A stretch of 64,000 nucleotides of DNA from the NCBI GenBank assembly GCA_047967505.1, contig CM106540.1. One strand, given 5' to 3'. Under the pieces are notes generated by a model. The model was given only the letters and a program-made list of their open reading frames with translations, searched no databases and was not told the DNA's origin. The translations under genes were made by a program, and so were the position numbers. Positions 44,057-55,700 of the stretch are shown piece after piece. Numbering within the stretch: the first letter of the stretch is position 1; each line of letters opens with the position of its first letter. The DNA is from Dipteris shenzhenensis (lineage: Eukaryota; Polypodiophyta; Polypodiopsida; Gleicheniales).

Positions 44057-44354
44057 TGTAAAGAAAGAGGGAGAGAGATAGGAGACTCAAGTTCAGCTTT
44101 CTTCACAACACACAAAAGAGAGAGGACACAAGGTTGGAGGGTGAAGCCTTTCTTCACTTTTGCACACAACAACAATACAATAGAAGAGGGAAATACCCTA
44201 TATGTCAAAACCTAGAATACGTGGTTCATATGTGAACCCAAACCAAAAACATACGTGGTAGTCTAACTACACCACGAGTACAACTAACATAGGCGGTGAC
44301 ATAAATGATAGTCATCCAGGAGATATGTCGGGGATAGAGCTTGATATCTCAACA
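44057..44354 (-). repeat. 3' LTR of element E
   Basis: 298 bases. Read on the minus strand it begins TGTTGAGATATCAAGC and ends CTTTCTTTACA. The pol frame runs about 40 bases into it and stops at 44312. Confidence 0.95.
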
Positions 44355-47300
44355 CTCCCCCTCAAGCTCAAATCCATCTCACGTACACCAAGCAAGCTCC
44401 TAAATCTGCAAAGCTTCTCGGTACCCAATGCCTTCGTAAAGATATCAGCCACCTGCTCCTCAGTGCTGACATAGACAAGATCAATCTCACCAGCTAGAAC
44501 CTTCTCTCTCACAAAGTGATAATGCACCTCAATGTGCTTCGTTCTAGCATGATAAACTGGGTTATTAGCAAGCATGATGCTGCTAATGTTGTCACAATGA
44601 ATGACAACTGCTGCATGAACTGACTGTCCCATATCTGCAAGTAGCTTCTGTAACCAAGCTACCTCACATGCAGCCATTGCTGCACCCCTGTACTCTGCCT
44701 CTGTGCTCGACAAGGCAACTGTTGGCTGCTTCTTGCTGCTCCAACTGATGGCACCACTCCCAAGGGAAAACATAAAACCACTAGTAGATCTCCTGTCTGA
44801 GACACTACCAGCCCAGTCAGCATCTGTGTATCCATGTACCTGTAATGCACAGCCAGCTTCATAAAACAGTCCATAATGCAATGTGGACTTCACATACCGC
44901 AGTATGCGCCTAGCCGCATCCAAATGTGGCTTCCTCGGTGCCTGCATAAACTGACTCACCAGCCCCACAGCATAGCTCAAATCTGGTCTGGTTATAGTCA
45001 TGTAAATCAAGCTACCTACTATGCGCCTGTACATAGTAATATCTTCAAGAAGCTCACCTGACTCTGCATTGAGCTTCACATTCTGCTCCAATGGAACAGA
45101 GATAGGCTTACAGCTTGTCATCCCATATTTGGACAGCATGTCCAAACCGTATTGCCTTTGCAACAGCCATATCCCACTCGGGGATCTAATAACCTCAATG
45201 CCCAAGAAGTAACGCAGCTCTCCCAAATCCTTCATCTCAAATTTCTGCTTCAACAGCAGCTTCACTTCATTAATGTCTGCATCACTATCACCTGTAATAA
45301 TCAAGTCATCAACATAGATGACTATAAGCACAATCCCTCTGTTTGTCCTTTTCACATAAAGTGAAAAATCTGAATTGGAAATCTGAAATCCAATAGTGAC
45401 AAGATATTGCCCTATCTTGTCTGACCATGCCCTCGGCGCCTGTTTTAAGCCATACAAGGCTTTGCGCAACCTGCATACAAAATCGGGGTGTGCTTTATCC
45501 TCATAACCTTCTGGCTGCATCATATAAACCTCTTCCTGCAAGTCACCATGCAAGAAGGCATTTTTCACATCCATCTGATGCAAAGACCATCCCTTTGCAG
45601 CAGCCATAGCAATTACTGCTCTCACGGTTGCCATCCTTGCAACTGGGCTGAAAGTTTCCTCATAGTCAATTCCATATGTCTGTGCAAAACCTTTGGCAAC
45701 CAATCTTGCCTTGTACCTGCTAACAGACCCATCAGCATTGTGCTTTACTTTGTAAACCCACTTGCAGCCAATAGCCTTCTTATCATGAGGCAAAGGCATC
45801 AAATCCCAAGTGTGGTTTGCATCCAAGGCAGCCATCTCTTCATCCATAGCTGCTTCCCAATTTTTATGCCCTGCTGCATCCTCAAAACATGTGGGCTCTG
45901 GCTCCTCTAGAACCTTGACCATATAAGCATAGTGATGTGCTGTATACCCATCATATCTCAGCCTGTCAACTGGATACTTAATACGAGTGGACCTCCGTAC
46001 AACTGGATCAGTTGCAGGAGTCTTTAAATCATGCCTGCTTTTCCTTGCACCAGGTGTAACAACAGAAGGAATCCCAAGTTCCTCATCAAGGCTCATTTCA
46101 GAGCCGCTTGACTCTCCATCAACATGAGAGCTACCAGCAGACACATCAAACACTGGAGTATGGTCCACTTTTTCTTTTCCCTTATGTGATACCTGCACAA
46201 CACTATCAGGACTGCCATGTGACGATTCACTAGATCTCAATCTCCCTGTCCATGCATTCGATCCACTAGTAGAGGACTCTCTGGGTCCACTCAAGGCTTG
46301 AGATTGCTGCTCTGCATTTATTGCAGCATTCCCATTTCCTGCATCTACATCTCCTACCATAACAGTTGGTGCATACCAGCTGCTCATTTCATCAAAAACA
46401 ACATCTCTGCTCACTTGCATTTTGCGGGTGGAAGGGTTATAACAGCGATACCCTTTCTGGTGCTGAGCATATCCAATAAAGATGCATTTTTCTGCCTTTG
46501 GATCCAGCTTTGTTCTCTTCTCATCAGGAACATGAACATAAGCTATGCAACCGAATACCTTCAAGTGAGAAATATCTGGTTTTTGGCCTGTATACATTTC
46601 TTCAGGCGTCATGCCATGGACAGCTGCAGTGGGGGTTCTGTTCATAATATAAACAGCAGTTGCTACTGCTTCAGCCCAAAAATAATCAGGCATGTTTTTC
46701 TCATTTAGGATCGCCCGACCTACTTCTGCAATATGCCTGTTCTTCCTTTCTGCAACCCCATTCTGCTGAGGGGTAGACCTGCATGAGTACTTCCTTTGAA
46801 TTCCCTGTTCTTTCAGATATTCACAAAATTCTTCTGAAAAGTACTCTCCCCCTCCATCAGATCTTAGCACTTTAATATGCACACCTTTCTCTTTTTCAAC
46901 CATGGCCTTAAAAGCCTTGAAGTGGCTGAACACTTCACTTTTGTGCTTCATAAAATAAATCCACACCTTCCTAGTGTAGTCATCAATAAACGTCACATAA
47001 TAATGGCATCCACCAATAGAAGCAGCTTTGGTTGTCCAAACATCTGAATGGATCACTTCCAAAGGTCTTTTGCTCACCTTAGCATTTTTGGGAAATGCAT
47101 GTCTGGCCTGCTTACCCATTTGGCATGCTTCACATACCTTTTGCATTCCCTCAACTCTGAATTTAGGCAAACCTGCAACAATGTTTTTCGTTTGCATAGA
47201 TTTCAGCCTTTGTATATTCACATGCCCAATGCGCTTGTGCCATATCTCAATATCTGCAATGACACCTCTCCCATGCGCAAACATAGCAGCTTTCACCTCA

Positions 47301-47872
47301 GGCATATCAACATCCAAGGTGAACATTCTTCCATTTTTGTTGCCTTTCGCAACCAAGCGGCATTTATTTTTCAGGTCTTCAACGAAGCATCCATCAGGAT
47401 TAAATCTAACCTGCAGACCTTGCTCAACCATCTGGCCAACTGAAACCAGGTTCTTAGTGATTTTTGGAACATGAAGTACATCTGCCAAGTACTTTGTTTT
47501 GCCATCCTGCATAGCCAATGGCACTTTACCAACCTGCGTAATTGGGTGTGCAGTATCATCACCTGTTTCAACATAACCTGGCTTATCCAAATTTCTAACA
47601 TCATGAAACCACTCACCATGACTGGTCATGTGATTAGAGGCACCTGAATCAACATACCAAACATCATTGCAAGCTGCAGCATCTCCTGACATGGAGTTAA
47701 CCATATGCTGCATCACAAAAAGGTGCTCATTTCTGTCGTCACCATGCCCACTTGATGATGCATAGTTGCTTTGCTGCAACTTCCCACTTTTGATGTCATT
47801 CTGTTTTTTATAGCATGTATTCTCCTTGTGTCCAGGCTTTCCACAATAATAGCATTCTGTGCTGCTATTTAC
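44312..47872 (-). CDS. Element E pol (zinc knuckle, PR, INT, RT, RNase H)
   Basis: Open for over 1180 codons immediately after the gag stop and in the same frame. In order: the zinc knuckle CYYCGKPGHKENTC (47854-47813), protease WYVDSGASNHMT, pre-integrase IWHKRIGHVN ... VCEACQMGKQ, and integrase with HSDVWTTK, VLRSDGGGEYFSEEF and TPQQNGVAERKNR (the D, D, E triad intact). RT follows with KARLVAKGFAQTYGIDYEET and the catalytic VIYVDDLIITGD, then RNase H with GYTDADWAG, LSSTEAEYRG and NPVYHARTKHIEVHYHFVRE. All catalytic residues expected for copia are visible. It has no start codon of its own near the stop, so expression would need readthrough or reversion. Confidence 0.95.
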   Translation of the reverse strand, partial: VNSSTECYYCGKPGHKENTCYKKQNDIKSGKLQQSNYASSSGHGDDRNEHLFVMQHMVNSMSGDAAACNDVWYVDSGASNHMTSHGEWFHDVRNLDKPGYVETGDDTAHPITQVGKVPLAMQDGKTKYLADVLHVPKITKNLVSVGQMVEQGLQVRFNPDGCFVEDLKNKCRLVAKGNKNGRMFTLDVDMPEVKAAMFAHGRGVIADIEIWHKRIGHVNIQRLKSMQTKNIVAGLPKFRVEGMQKVCEACQMGKQARHAFPKNAKVSKRPLEVIHSDVWTTKAASIGGCHYYVTFIDDYTRKVWIYFMKHKSEVFSHFKAFKAMVEKEKGVHIKVLRSDGGGEYFSEEFCEYLKEQGIQRKYSCRSTPQQNGVAERKNRHIAEVGRAILNEKNMPDYFWAEAVATAVYIMNRTPTAAVHGMTPEEMYTGQKPDISHLKVFGCIAYVHVPDEKRTKLDPKAEKCIFIGYAQHQKGYRCYNPSTRKMQVSRDVVFDEMSSWYAPTVMVGDVDAGNGNAAINAEQQSQALSGPRESSTSGSNAWTGRLRSSESSHGSPDSVVQVSHKGKEKVDHTPVFDVSAGSSHVDGESSGSEMSLDEELGIPSVVTPGARKSRHDLKTPATDPVVRRSTRIKYPVDRLRYDGYTAHHYAYMVKVLEEPEPTCFEDAAGHKNWEAAMDEEMAALDANHTWDLMPLPHDKKAIGCKWVYKVKHNADGSVSRYKARLVAKGFAQTYGIDYEETFSPVARMATVRAVIAMAAAKGWSLHQMDVKNAFLHGDLQEEVYMMQPEGYEDKAHPDFVCRLRKALYGLKQAPRAWSDKIGQYLVTIGFQISNSDFSLYVKRTNRGIVLIVIYVDDLIITGDSDADINEVKLLLKQKFEMKDLGELRYFLGIEVIRSPSGIWLLQRQYGLDMLSKYGMTSCKPISVPLEQNVKLNAESGELLEDITMYRRIVGSLIYMTITRPDLSYAVGLVSQFMQAPRKPHLDAARRILRYVKSTLHYGLFYEAGCALQVHGYTDADWAGSVSDRRSTSGFMFSLGSGAISWSSKKQPTVALSSTEAEYRGAAMAACEVAWLQKLLADMGQSVHAAVVIHCDNISSIMLANNPVYHARTKHIEVHYHFVREKVLAGEIDLVYVSTEEQVADIFTKALGTEKLCRFRSLLGVREMDLSLRGSVEISSSIPDISPG
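44355..44366 (-). promoter_or_regulatory. Polypurine tract of element E
   Basis: The minus strand reads CTTGAGGGGGAG directly before the 3' LTR. Confidence 0.75.
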
Positions 47873-48667
47873 TTACTGGTTCCTTTGCCATGAACCACGG
47901 CCTCTTTGGCTCCCCCTGCCTCTAGAACTACCACGTCCTCCTCCATAGGACTGGTTTTCCTGTTGTTGCTGTTGGTTCTGATTTCCTGCACGGCCACCAG
48001 AACGGCCTCTTCCTCTACCCCTGCCTCTACCTGTATTCGAGTAGAAAGCAGTCTCTTGAGAAGTTGAGGTGGCTGAACCACCATTCCTTTGCTCTTCACT
48101 CAGCAAGAGAGCAATAAGTTCCTGAAAATCAGGAAATGTTTCACGGACTCCAATGGATGTCCGAAATTGTGCATAATCTTTCCCAAGACCATTCAAGGTC
48201 ACAGACACTAAGTCCTCATCATCAACAGGTGCTCCAATGGAGGCAAGAGAATCTGCAAGGCCTTTCACCTTCAAGGAATACTCATTTATATTCAGATTTT
48301 TCCTTTGCACATTGTGCAACTCCTGCTTTAGCTGCATCTTTCGTGCTTTGGTATTTGTGCTATACAGCTTCACCAATGTATCCCATGCTTCCTTAGGCGT
48401 CTCTAGATCCTGTATATGCACAATCATAGAATCTGAAATGCTAACAGATAGCCAATACAAGCATTTTCTGGCTTTTTCATGCCATTCCTTAAAGGCCTTC
48501 AATTCAGCAGGAGTGGGAGCAGTACCCAAAACTGGTTCTGCAGTTTCACCACTGATGTAATCCCAAACTCCCTTTCCCATAAGGAAGTTTGTCATCCTGA
48601 ACTTCCATGCTTGGAAGTTGTTCTTGTCAAGCTTCTCACTGACAATGGTAGACAGATTCTCAGACAT
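47873..48667 (-). CDS. Element E gag (UBN2-type)
   Basis: Start taken at ATG 48667 (MSENLSTIVSEKLDKNNFQA), the usual copia gag start; an upstream in-frame ATG nine codons earlier is less typical. It contains NFQAWKFRMTNFLMGKGVWD, the UBN2 core (ETPKEAWDTLVKLYSTNTKA, MQLKQELHNVQ), VTLNGLGKDYAQFRTSI and an RG/RGG-rich nucleic-acid-binding tail. It ends at TAA 47873-47875, followed in frame by the zinc knuckle. It is a capsid protein of about 264 residues without its knuckle. The TAA lies in GTAAGT, a perfect intron-donor core. Confidence 0.92.
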   Translation of the reverse strand: MSENLSTIVSEKLDKNNFQAWKFRMTNFLMGKGVWDYISGETAEPVLGTAPTPAELKAFKEWHEKARKCLYWLSVSISDSMIVHIQDLETPKEAWDTLVKLYSTNTKARKMQLKQELHNVQRKNLNINEYSLKVKGLADSLASIGAPVDDEDLVSVTLNGLGKDYAQFRTSIGVRETFPDFQELIALLLSEEQRNGGSATSTSQETAFYSNTGRGRGRGRGRSGGRAGNQNQQQQQENQSYGGGRGSSRGRGSQRGRGSWQRNQ

Positions 48668-49230
48668 TTTACAAATCACGAATTGCAACAGCAACCTGTA
48701 AACACAGCAAATGCCTCACAAGGGCAAATAGCAAAACTTCTGCGAAAAGCCTCACAGGGGCAGATCTGCAACACTGACGAAAGTGGTATTTCACCACACA
48801 GTCACTTCCTAGTGACGATTTTGCATCAACAGGCAACAGGCATGAATCTGCAACTCCCAATATCTCTGCACATAGGCATACGACGCAGTTTCTATGGCAC
48901 CTTTCCACCGACTGGCCGCGTGCAGTGGTCGCACAGCAAAAACAGGACCTTTTTCTGAGTGCCTGCGAAGAACTTCCGCCCTCAAAACGGGCCCCGAAAC
49001 GGCCTCAATTCAAAAAAATAAAGTCACCGATGGCTTCGCCCTCTCCCGCAGCATATACTGCGCTCTCGCCGCACCGCGAAGGGCCTCTCAATCTGAAGCA
49101 GTGCACTCCTGCACTTCTGGCTGTGCTACCTGCAAAGATTTGCTCCCAAACTCGAAGTGGGAAAGCAACACTGGTCCTCTTACCAGGACACCACAAACTT
49201 GGCTTTCTTTCTTGAGCTCCTTACCACGAA
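48668..49230 (-). other. Leader of element E
   Basis: Short leader between PBS and gag. Open frames on both strands are weak and have no domain. Confidence 0.7.
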
Positions 49231-49246
49231 CAAGGCTCTGATACCA
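49231..49246 (-). promoter_or_regulatory. Primer-binding site of element E
   Basis: The minus strand reads TGGTATCAGAGCCTTG directly inside the 5' LTR, complementary to tRNA-iMet. Confidence 0.9.
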
Positions 49247-49544
49247 TGTAAAGAAAGAGGGAGAGAGATAGGAGACTCAAGTTCAGCTTTCTTCACAACA
49301 CACAAAAGAGAGAGGACACAAGGTTGGAGGGTGAAGCCTTTCTTCACTTTTGCACACAACAACAATACAATAGAAGAGGGAAATACCTTATATGTCAAAA
49401 CCTAAAATACGTGGTTCATATGTGAACCCAAACCAAAAACATACGTGGTAGTCTAACTACACCACGAGTACAACTAACATAGGCGGTGACATAAATGATA
49501 GTCATCCAGGAGATATGTCGGGGATAGAGCTTGATATCTCAACA
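49247..49544 (-). repeat. 5' LTR of element E
   Basis: Matches 44057-44354 with two differences. It is followed by the target duplication GATAC. Confidence 0.95.
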
Positions 49545-50065
49545 GATACAACGCAGGTCAGTGGTTTCCTAAACCATCCCAGTGGTTGCTTGTGATTGAG
49601 CTTTGGGATACTTTACTTGTTTCATTTCTTAATACAACGTAGGTCAGTGGTTGCCTAAACTAGCCTGATGGTTGTTTGTGATTGAGCTTTGGGATAGTTG
49701 ACTAGGCTGGCATGGACTTAATGTGATTGTCCTAAACTAGCCCGATGGTTGGAATATCATGCAACTGTGTGGCTAGTTCAGCTCAAACACTAGAAACACT
49801 AGAACTAGGCTGGCTTGTACTTAATGTGATTGTCCTAAACTAGCTCGGTGGCCGAAACATCATGCAATTGTGATTGGGTCATCTCAAACACCAGTTATGT
49901 GATTGTCCTAAACCAGCCCGATGGTTGGAATATCATGCAACCGTGTGGCTAATTCAGCTCAAACACCAGAGCCAGGTTGGCTTGGACTTAATGTGATTGT
50001 CGTAAACCAACTCGGTGGTTGGAACATCATGCAATCATGATTGTTTCAGCTCAAACACCAGTTAA
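49545..50065. repeat. Diverged ~85-95-bp tandem repeats
   Basis: ACTTAATGTGATTGTCCTAA, AACTAGC-CGATGGTTGGAA and ATCATGCAA recur in order at about 49710, 49813, 49900 and 49985. A related pair (AGGTCAGTGGTT-CCTAAAC, GTGATTGAGCTTTGGGATA) lies at 49553 and 49630. Confidence 0.7.
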
Positions 50066-50265
50066 GGCTAGAGGAGGTAGGCACTGGCAACGAAATGCAT
50101 TTTTGTTGGTTTAGGATTACTTGCAACCCCCACAAAATATAACCTTTAGTAAATCCCAAACAACCACCACGCTTATTTTAGTAAATCCCAGTCAATAAAT
50201 CCCAAACAAGGGAAAAATGTAAATCCCAAATAGTATACTAATCTCAAACAACCATTGAGCTTGTT

Positions 50266-50465
50266 TGACAATGACTGTGCATGAGGGACCATCTAATTCA
50301 TAGGTTCAGATTAGCATTCGGTCAGAATCAGACTATAATAACAATGACTATGCATGAGGGGCCATCTAATTCACAGGCTCAGATTAGCATTGAGCTAGAA
50401 TCAGACTATAACAATAATGACTTTGCATCTAGTTCACAAGCTTAGATTAGCATTCAATCAGTTTA
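50266..50465. repeat. ~72-bp tandem repeat, three copies
   Basis: CAATGACTGTGCATGAGGG, CATCTAATTCA-AGG and TCAGATTAGCATT recur at about 50269, 50341 and 50413, with the third copy shortened. Confidence 0.75.
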
Positions 50466-51202
50466 TCAAGTTGTAATAACAATAGTTTAAAATGAGAACT
50501 AGCATTAAGTTGAGATAGACTGTAAGAACACATCACACGGTTAGAATTACCATCTAATCACATATCATGAGTGAAGTAGTCATAAGAAAATAGAACCTTC
50601 AAATCTAACTAAATGCAACATTTTCAAATTATAAGGTCCAGATGACTGAAGCAATCGTATCCAAGGATGTATAAATGGTGAATTATTGCTTTAAAACTCA
50701 AGTTATATAGAAAAGCCAAATGTTTAGTCAGCCCCTTAAGCTATATACACAAGTAGTATACAACCAAGTTTTACTCTTCTACATTTTGAAAAGAGACCAC
50801 CATCGTGAAATTCTAGCAACCATCTAATCGCACGTCATGGCTAGACGATGATGTAAATGACAGCCTACGCTAAGCTGGGCTACCAACAAAATGTAGCTGG
50901 TGGATTGTGTGCTTTTGGTAGCGATAGGCACCCAGAGTTGCACAACTGACACAAGAAACAAAGGGGGAAAGAGTGGGAGGGCAACAAGTCTAGCTATATA
51001 AAGGCCTTAAGGGTAGAGAAACAATTCACCGCACCTAGGAAAATTTCTCTCATACCCCCTTGCACACTCTCTCCAAGCCCCCTTCTACCCCTATGATGAA
51101 TCTTCTACTGCAACCTCGATGCCCCTTCATAATGTTGCCCAAGTCATGGGATCCATTGTTTGCCTTGGCTCTCCATCCTACAACACTCCACCAGCCATAG
51201 CC
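50466..51202. other. Spacer, no gene recognised
   Basis: Mixed sequence with short frames only. It ends with TAGCC (51198-51202), the target duplication of element D. Confidence 0.45.
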
Positions 51203-51373
51203 TGTGGGGGTTAAAGGTCACTGTGCCTTTACCTCGGTTATGTACAATACTCAAACACATATATAAATGAATAAAAAAGAAGATTAGGGTGGTTCTGCAC
51301 CCACCAAAACTTGTGTGGCTCTTTGTTTCTCTCTCTCCCTCTTCCGTTCTTGCTTTCATTGAGAGCACTCTCA
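51203..51373 (+). repeat. 5' LTR of element D
   Basis: 171 bases, TGTGGGGGTTAAAGG to CACTCTCA, same family as the LTRs of element C. Such a short LTR on a 5.9-kb element is at the small end for plant copia. Confidence 0.93.
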
Positions 51374-51375
51374 AC

Positions 51376-51390
51376 TGGTATCAGAGCCCG
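51376..51390 (+). promoter_or_regulatory. Primer-binding site of element D
   Basis: TGGTATCAGAGCCCG, two bases inside the LTR, as in element C. Confidence 0.9.
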
Positions 51391-52795
51391 GGTGATCTAG
51401 CTGAGCGTGTGTGAATGCTTGAAGCTCAACAGCTTTGTGGGAGGAAGGAGAAGCTTTGTGGGAAGCTTTGTGGGTGACTTTACTTGCATCTGAGTGTGCA
51501 GAGACCTTGGAGAAACCTTTGGAAAAGTCACTTTGGCTTTGCAAAGTGGTTTTGAGAGCCTGTTAAGTGGTTTCAAAGAAAAAGTCGTTTTTTGAGCTTT
51601 TCCCTATTCCATTCGATGACAGAGACTCCGTATTGACTTGTAGAGGCAACTATTGCTTGATTTTAGTGTCCACTTCACTTCAGGAGCTTAGAAACACCTT
51701 CATTCTTGAATCTGGGGTCATTTCATTGGAGTTTTGACTCACTGTGTCAGTTCCTACGTTTTTTTGCCCGGGTGTTGGAACTCAAGTTTGGAGCAACCAT
51801 TTGTAGATCTGTCAGTTCCACTGGACTCAAGAGGTCCTAAAACTTCTATGTTGCTCATCATTCGCACTCCGGTGGAGTTTACAAACAGCTCTATTCCAAA
51901 AAACGTTTTTCAACCCATGTGTTGGACCCAGTGATTGAGACCACGGTTTCTAAAACCGTCTGTCCCATTGCGTTCTGGATGCCTAAAAACCCCTACCTAT
52001 CAGTACTTACGCGATTCGGTGGAGGATTTTTAGAGTTATAGATCTCCGTGTATTTGATTTCGTCTCTCTGTTATGCATTTTTCATTCTAAGGTTTTGAAA
52101 CCTTAGATTTATGCCACATGGCAATGGATAAGTGTTGACTCCCATTTCTCACTCATCGGTTGGAATTTTGGAGTTCCGGCAGAAGAGAGATATTTGCAAA
52201 TTTTCTTGCTGAGTCCGATTATGCAATGGCGCCCATGTTTTGAGGCATCTCAGGTTCTATTATCAGTAGCAGTCATTACCGTGGGACCATGATTTCTTGA
52301 GCATACCTTATGCAGATCACTCTGGTTGCAGTTTGAGTAGTGTGTGCTCATTTCTGGTGTGCATTTGGTTGCAGTGGATGATTTATAGGCCATTTGGATG
52401 CATTGCGGTCCTTATTGGATGCGTTGATAGGCCCAAATTGCCTTGTGGGATGCTATTTTATGTTGAGGGACAGCTTTGACACATTGCAGGTGATGCACTG
52501 ATAGTGCTATGCTCTCTTGGATGAGATATTATTAATGCATATGCCAGTGGACGGTGTATATGCTTGAGTCATTTGGCACTTATAGGCATTTTGGATTGCC
52601 ATTGCAGTTGGCATTTTCTTTTGGGCCAGATTTGCTCATATGGATGCATAGTATATGCACATGAGTCAGATGCTTTGAGACATGAGTTTTGGTGATATTT
52701 CACTCTATTGTGTCATACACATTTGGGTGCACCTAGTATTTGGTGTGATTCTCTCTTGTATGCACTAGCATTTGGGATTTTGTTTTATTTGCATT
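51391..52795 (+). other. Leader of element D
   Basis: 1.4 kb, homologous to the leader of element C. No gene. It is long compared with the leader of element E. Confidence 0.8.
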
Positions 52796-55700
52796 ATGGC
52801 ATCCTCTTCCATGTCTGAAAAGGAGTTTTTCAACATTAAAACGTTTGATGGGACAAACGTTTCTTTGTGGAAAGAACAGATAAGGGATGTGCTTATTTAA
52901 AAGAAGCAGATTAAACCCTTGGTAGGGATTGAAGCTAAGCCTACAAATATGTCTAAGGATGATTAGAATGAGTTGGATGCATTAGCAAAGTCTACTATTA
53001 GACTTCATCTTGCAGAGTCAGTTTATTTCACAGTAGTAAATGAGCAGACTACAGAAGATTTGTGGAAGAAACTATGTGCCACGTATGAAAAGGAAACTAC
53101 CTCTAATAAAGTTTACCTCATGAAGAGGTTGTTTGAGCTGCAGATGAAGGAAGGGGTCTCCATTGCTTCTCACTTGAATGAATTCAATATTATTTTCAGC
53201 CAGCTTCAGGCTCAAAAGATGAATTTTGATGCAGAGACTAAGGCAATATTTCTCTTATGTTCATTGCCATCCTCATGGGATACCTTTCGTACAGCTGTCA
53301 GTAACTCTGCACCTAGTGGAGTACTGAAATTTGATGATGTTGTGGGTAGCTTGTTGGCCGAGGAGATTAAACAGAAGTCTATGGATGGCAACAAGTAGGA
53401 TGCAGCCTTAAATGTGCAAAGGGGCAGATCACAGTTCAGGGGGAAGTCCCAAGAAAGAGGAAAGTCTTGTAGCAAATCCAGGGCATGGAACATTGAGTGT
53501 TACCACTGTGGCAAGAAGGGCCATATGAAAAAGGATTGCTACAAGCTGAAAAGAGAGCAAAAGGATAAGAAAAAGAATGCAAATTGGGGTGCAAATCAAA
53601 AGGAAGAGAGTCCAAGGGAGGACAAAGGAAAAGTGAAGATCGAGGAGATCAATGTAGTCACACATGATAGTGACAATGATGTTCTCTTCATGTCTAGTTT
53701 ATCTGCAGAGTTGCTTACCACTTCAGATTATGCATATTCCCAAGATTTGATTTTGGATTCTGGTGCTTCATTCCATGTTACTCCCCATAGGGAATGGTTC
53801 TCCACTTATGACAATGGAAAGACAGGTTGTGCGCATCTTGGAAACGACTATGCATATGACATAGTGGGAGTAGGTGACATAAAGTTTTCTTTTGCAAATG
53901 GGTCTGCATTTATTTTGAAACATGTGATACATGTGCCTAAGTTAACCAAGAGTCTTATTTCAGTGGGTTAGCTAGATGATGCTGGTTTTCACACCACTTT
54001 TGGCTTTCAGAGTTGGAAAATTCAAAAGGGCTCTATGCTTTTGGCCAGGGGTGCCAAGTGTGGGACTTTGTATCCCTTACATGTATCAGGGGTATTTGAT
54101 CATGTTGTTGCAATAACCGAGCAGCCAAGCACTTCTTTGTGGCATTGCAGGTTGGGGCACATGAGCCAGAATGGAATGAAACTCTTATGCCATTTGGGTT
54201 ATGTACCGCATTTGAGTTTCTCTGATTTTGAATTTTGTGAGCACTGTCTCTATGGGAAGCAGACTAAATCAGCCCATAAAAGAAGGGGAAAGAAAGAGTT
54301 TGAAAAGCTTGATTTGGTGCATTCAGACGTATGTGGTCCCATGCCTACACGTGGGGCTGAATACTATGTGACATTCATTGATGATGCAACTAGGAAAGTG
54401 TGGGCTTATGCTATAGCTCAGAAGAGTGATGTGTTCTAGGTATTTCAGAAATGGCTGGCCTTGGTTGAGAATCAGTCAGGTAGAATGCTTAAATGCCTAC
54501 GGACTGACAATGGTGGAGAGTATCTCTCTCATGACTTTCAGCATTTTTGTGACACACGTGGGATTAAGAGGGAGCTCACATCCCCTCGTACTCTAGAGCA
54601 AAATCTAGTTGCAGAAAAGATGAACCGTACCATTCAAGAAAGGTTGCAATGCATGCTTTCCAATGCAAGTCTTTCTGGTGGTTTTTAGGCTGAGGCAATG
54701 AAGACTGCAGTGCATGTGATCAATAGATCACCTAATAAGAATTTGGATGGTGGTATTCTTATAGAGGCATGGAGTGGCAAGAAGCCCTCTTACTCTCATT
54801 TGCATATATTTGGGTGTGAGGCATATGCACATGTGCCAAAAGAGCTTATAAGGAAGCTAGATCCTAAGTCTAGGAAATGCATCTTTCTGGGTTATGGTGA
54901 AAGTGGAGAGATGGGCTATCGTCTCTGGGATCCAGAAGCAAAGAAGATCATACGCAGCCATGATGTAGTCTTCAATGAGAAGAAGATGCATAAGGCACCC
55001 ATGAGGGATGTGAAAATAAGGAGAATCACTTTCCAGGATGTGAATGCACCCACATATGTTGATAGATAGCAAGTTGTCCATGCACCAAATGTGCAAGAAA
55101 TGGTACCACCAAATACTTTCACAAGTATACAATCAAGGGTAGATGATGGATCATCTATTGGTGGCAATGATGAGCCAAATGTGGCTGATATGCAAGTGGT
55201 ACAGCAAGCTGAAATGCCCTTGAGAAGATCATTTAGAGTGTCTAGACCGCCTGATAAGTTTGTTCCAGGGGTAGACTATGTGATGCTTACTAATTGCGGG
55301 GAGCCTTCTTACTACAGAGAGGCTATGATGCGTGAGGATCAACGCAAGTGGGAGTATGCTATGCAATCAGAGATGAGTTCACTTATGAAGATGACTTGGG
55401 ACTTGGTTTCTTTGCCACATGGAAAGAAAGCATTGCCATGTAAATGGGTCTACAAAATGAAGGTCACAGGTGATGATATGCCTAGGTACAAGGCCTGTTT
55501 GGTCGCGAAAGGGTTCAAGCAAAGGAAGGGTGTGGACTTTGATGAGATATTCTCTCCAGTTGTGAAGATGACCACACTTAGATGCATGCTTGGACTAGTG
55601 GCATCAGAGGATATGGAGCTTATGTAGATGGATGTCAAGACAACTTTCTTGCATGGGGATTTGCATGAGGAAATTTACATGGTGCAGCCGGAAGGCTTTG

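Larger units (their letters stand above)
44057..49544 (-). mobile_element. Young, nearly intact Ty1/copia element E
   Basis: 5.5-kb minus-strand element with 298-base LTRs at 44057-44354 and 49247-49544 that differ at two positions only (44198/49388 and 44215/49405, both transitions). It is flanked by the perfect 5-bp duplication GATAC (44052-44056 and 49545-49549). PBS, polypurine tract and one long gag-pol frame are present. Only one stop codon interrupts that frame. By LTR identity it is the youngest insertion in the window. Confidence 0.97.

Noticed and set aside
45021-48960. Plus-strand frames of 60-160 codons opposite element E
   Set aside because: Antisense shadows of an intact gag-pol with strong domain motifs on the minus strand.
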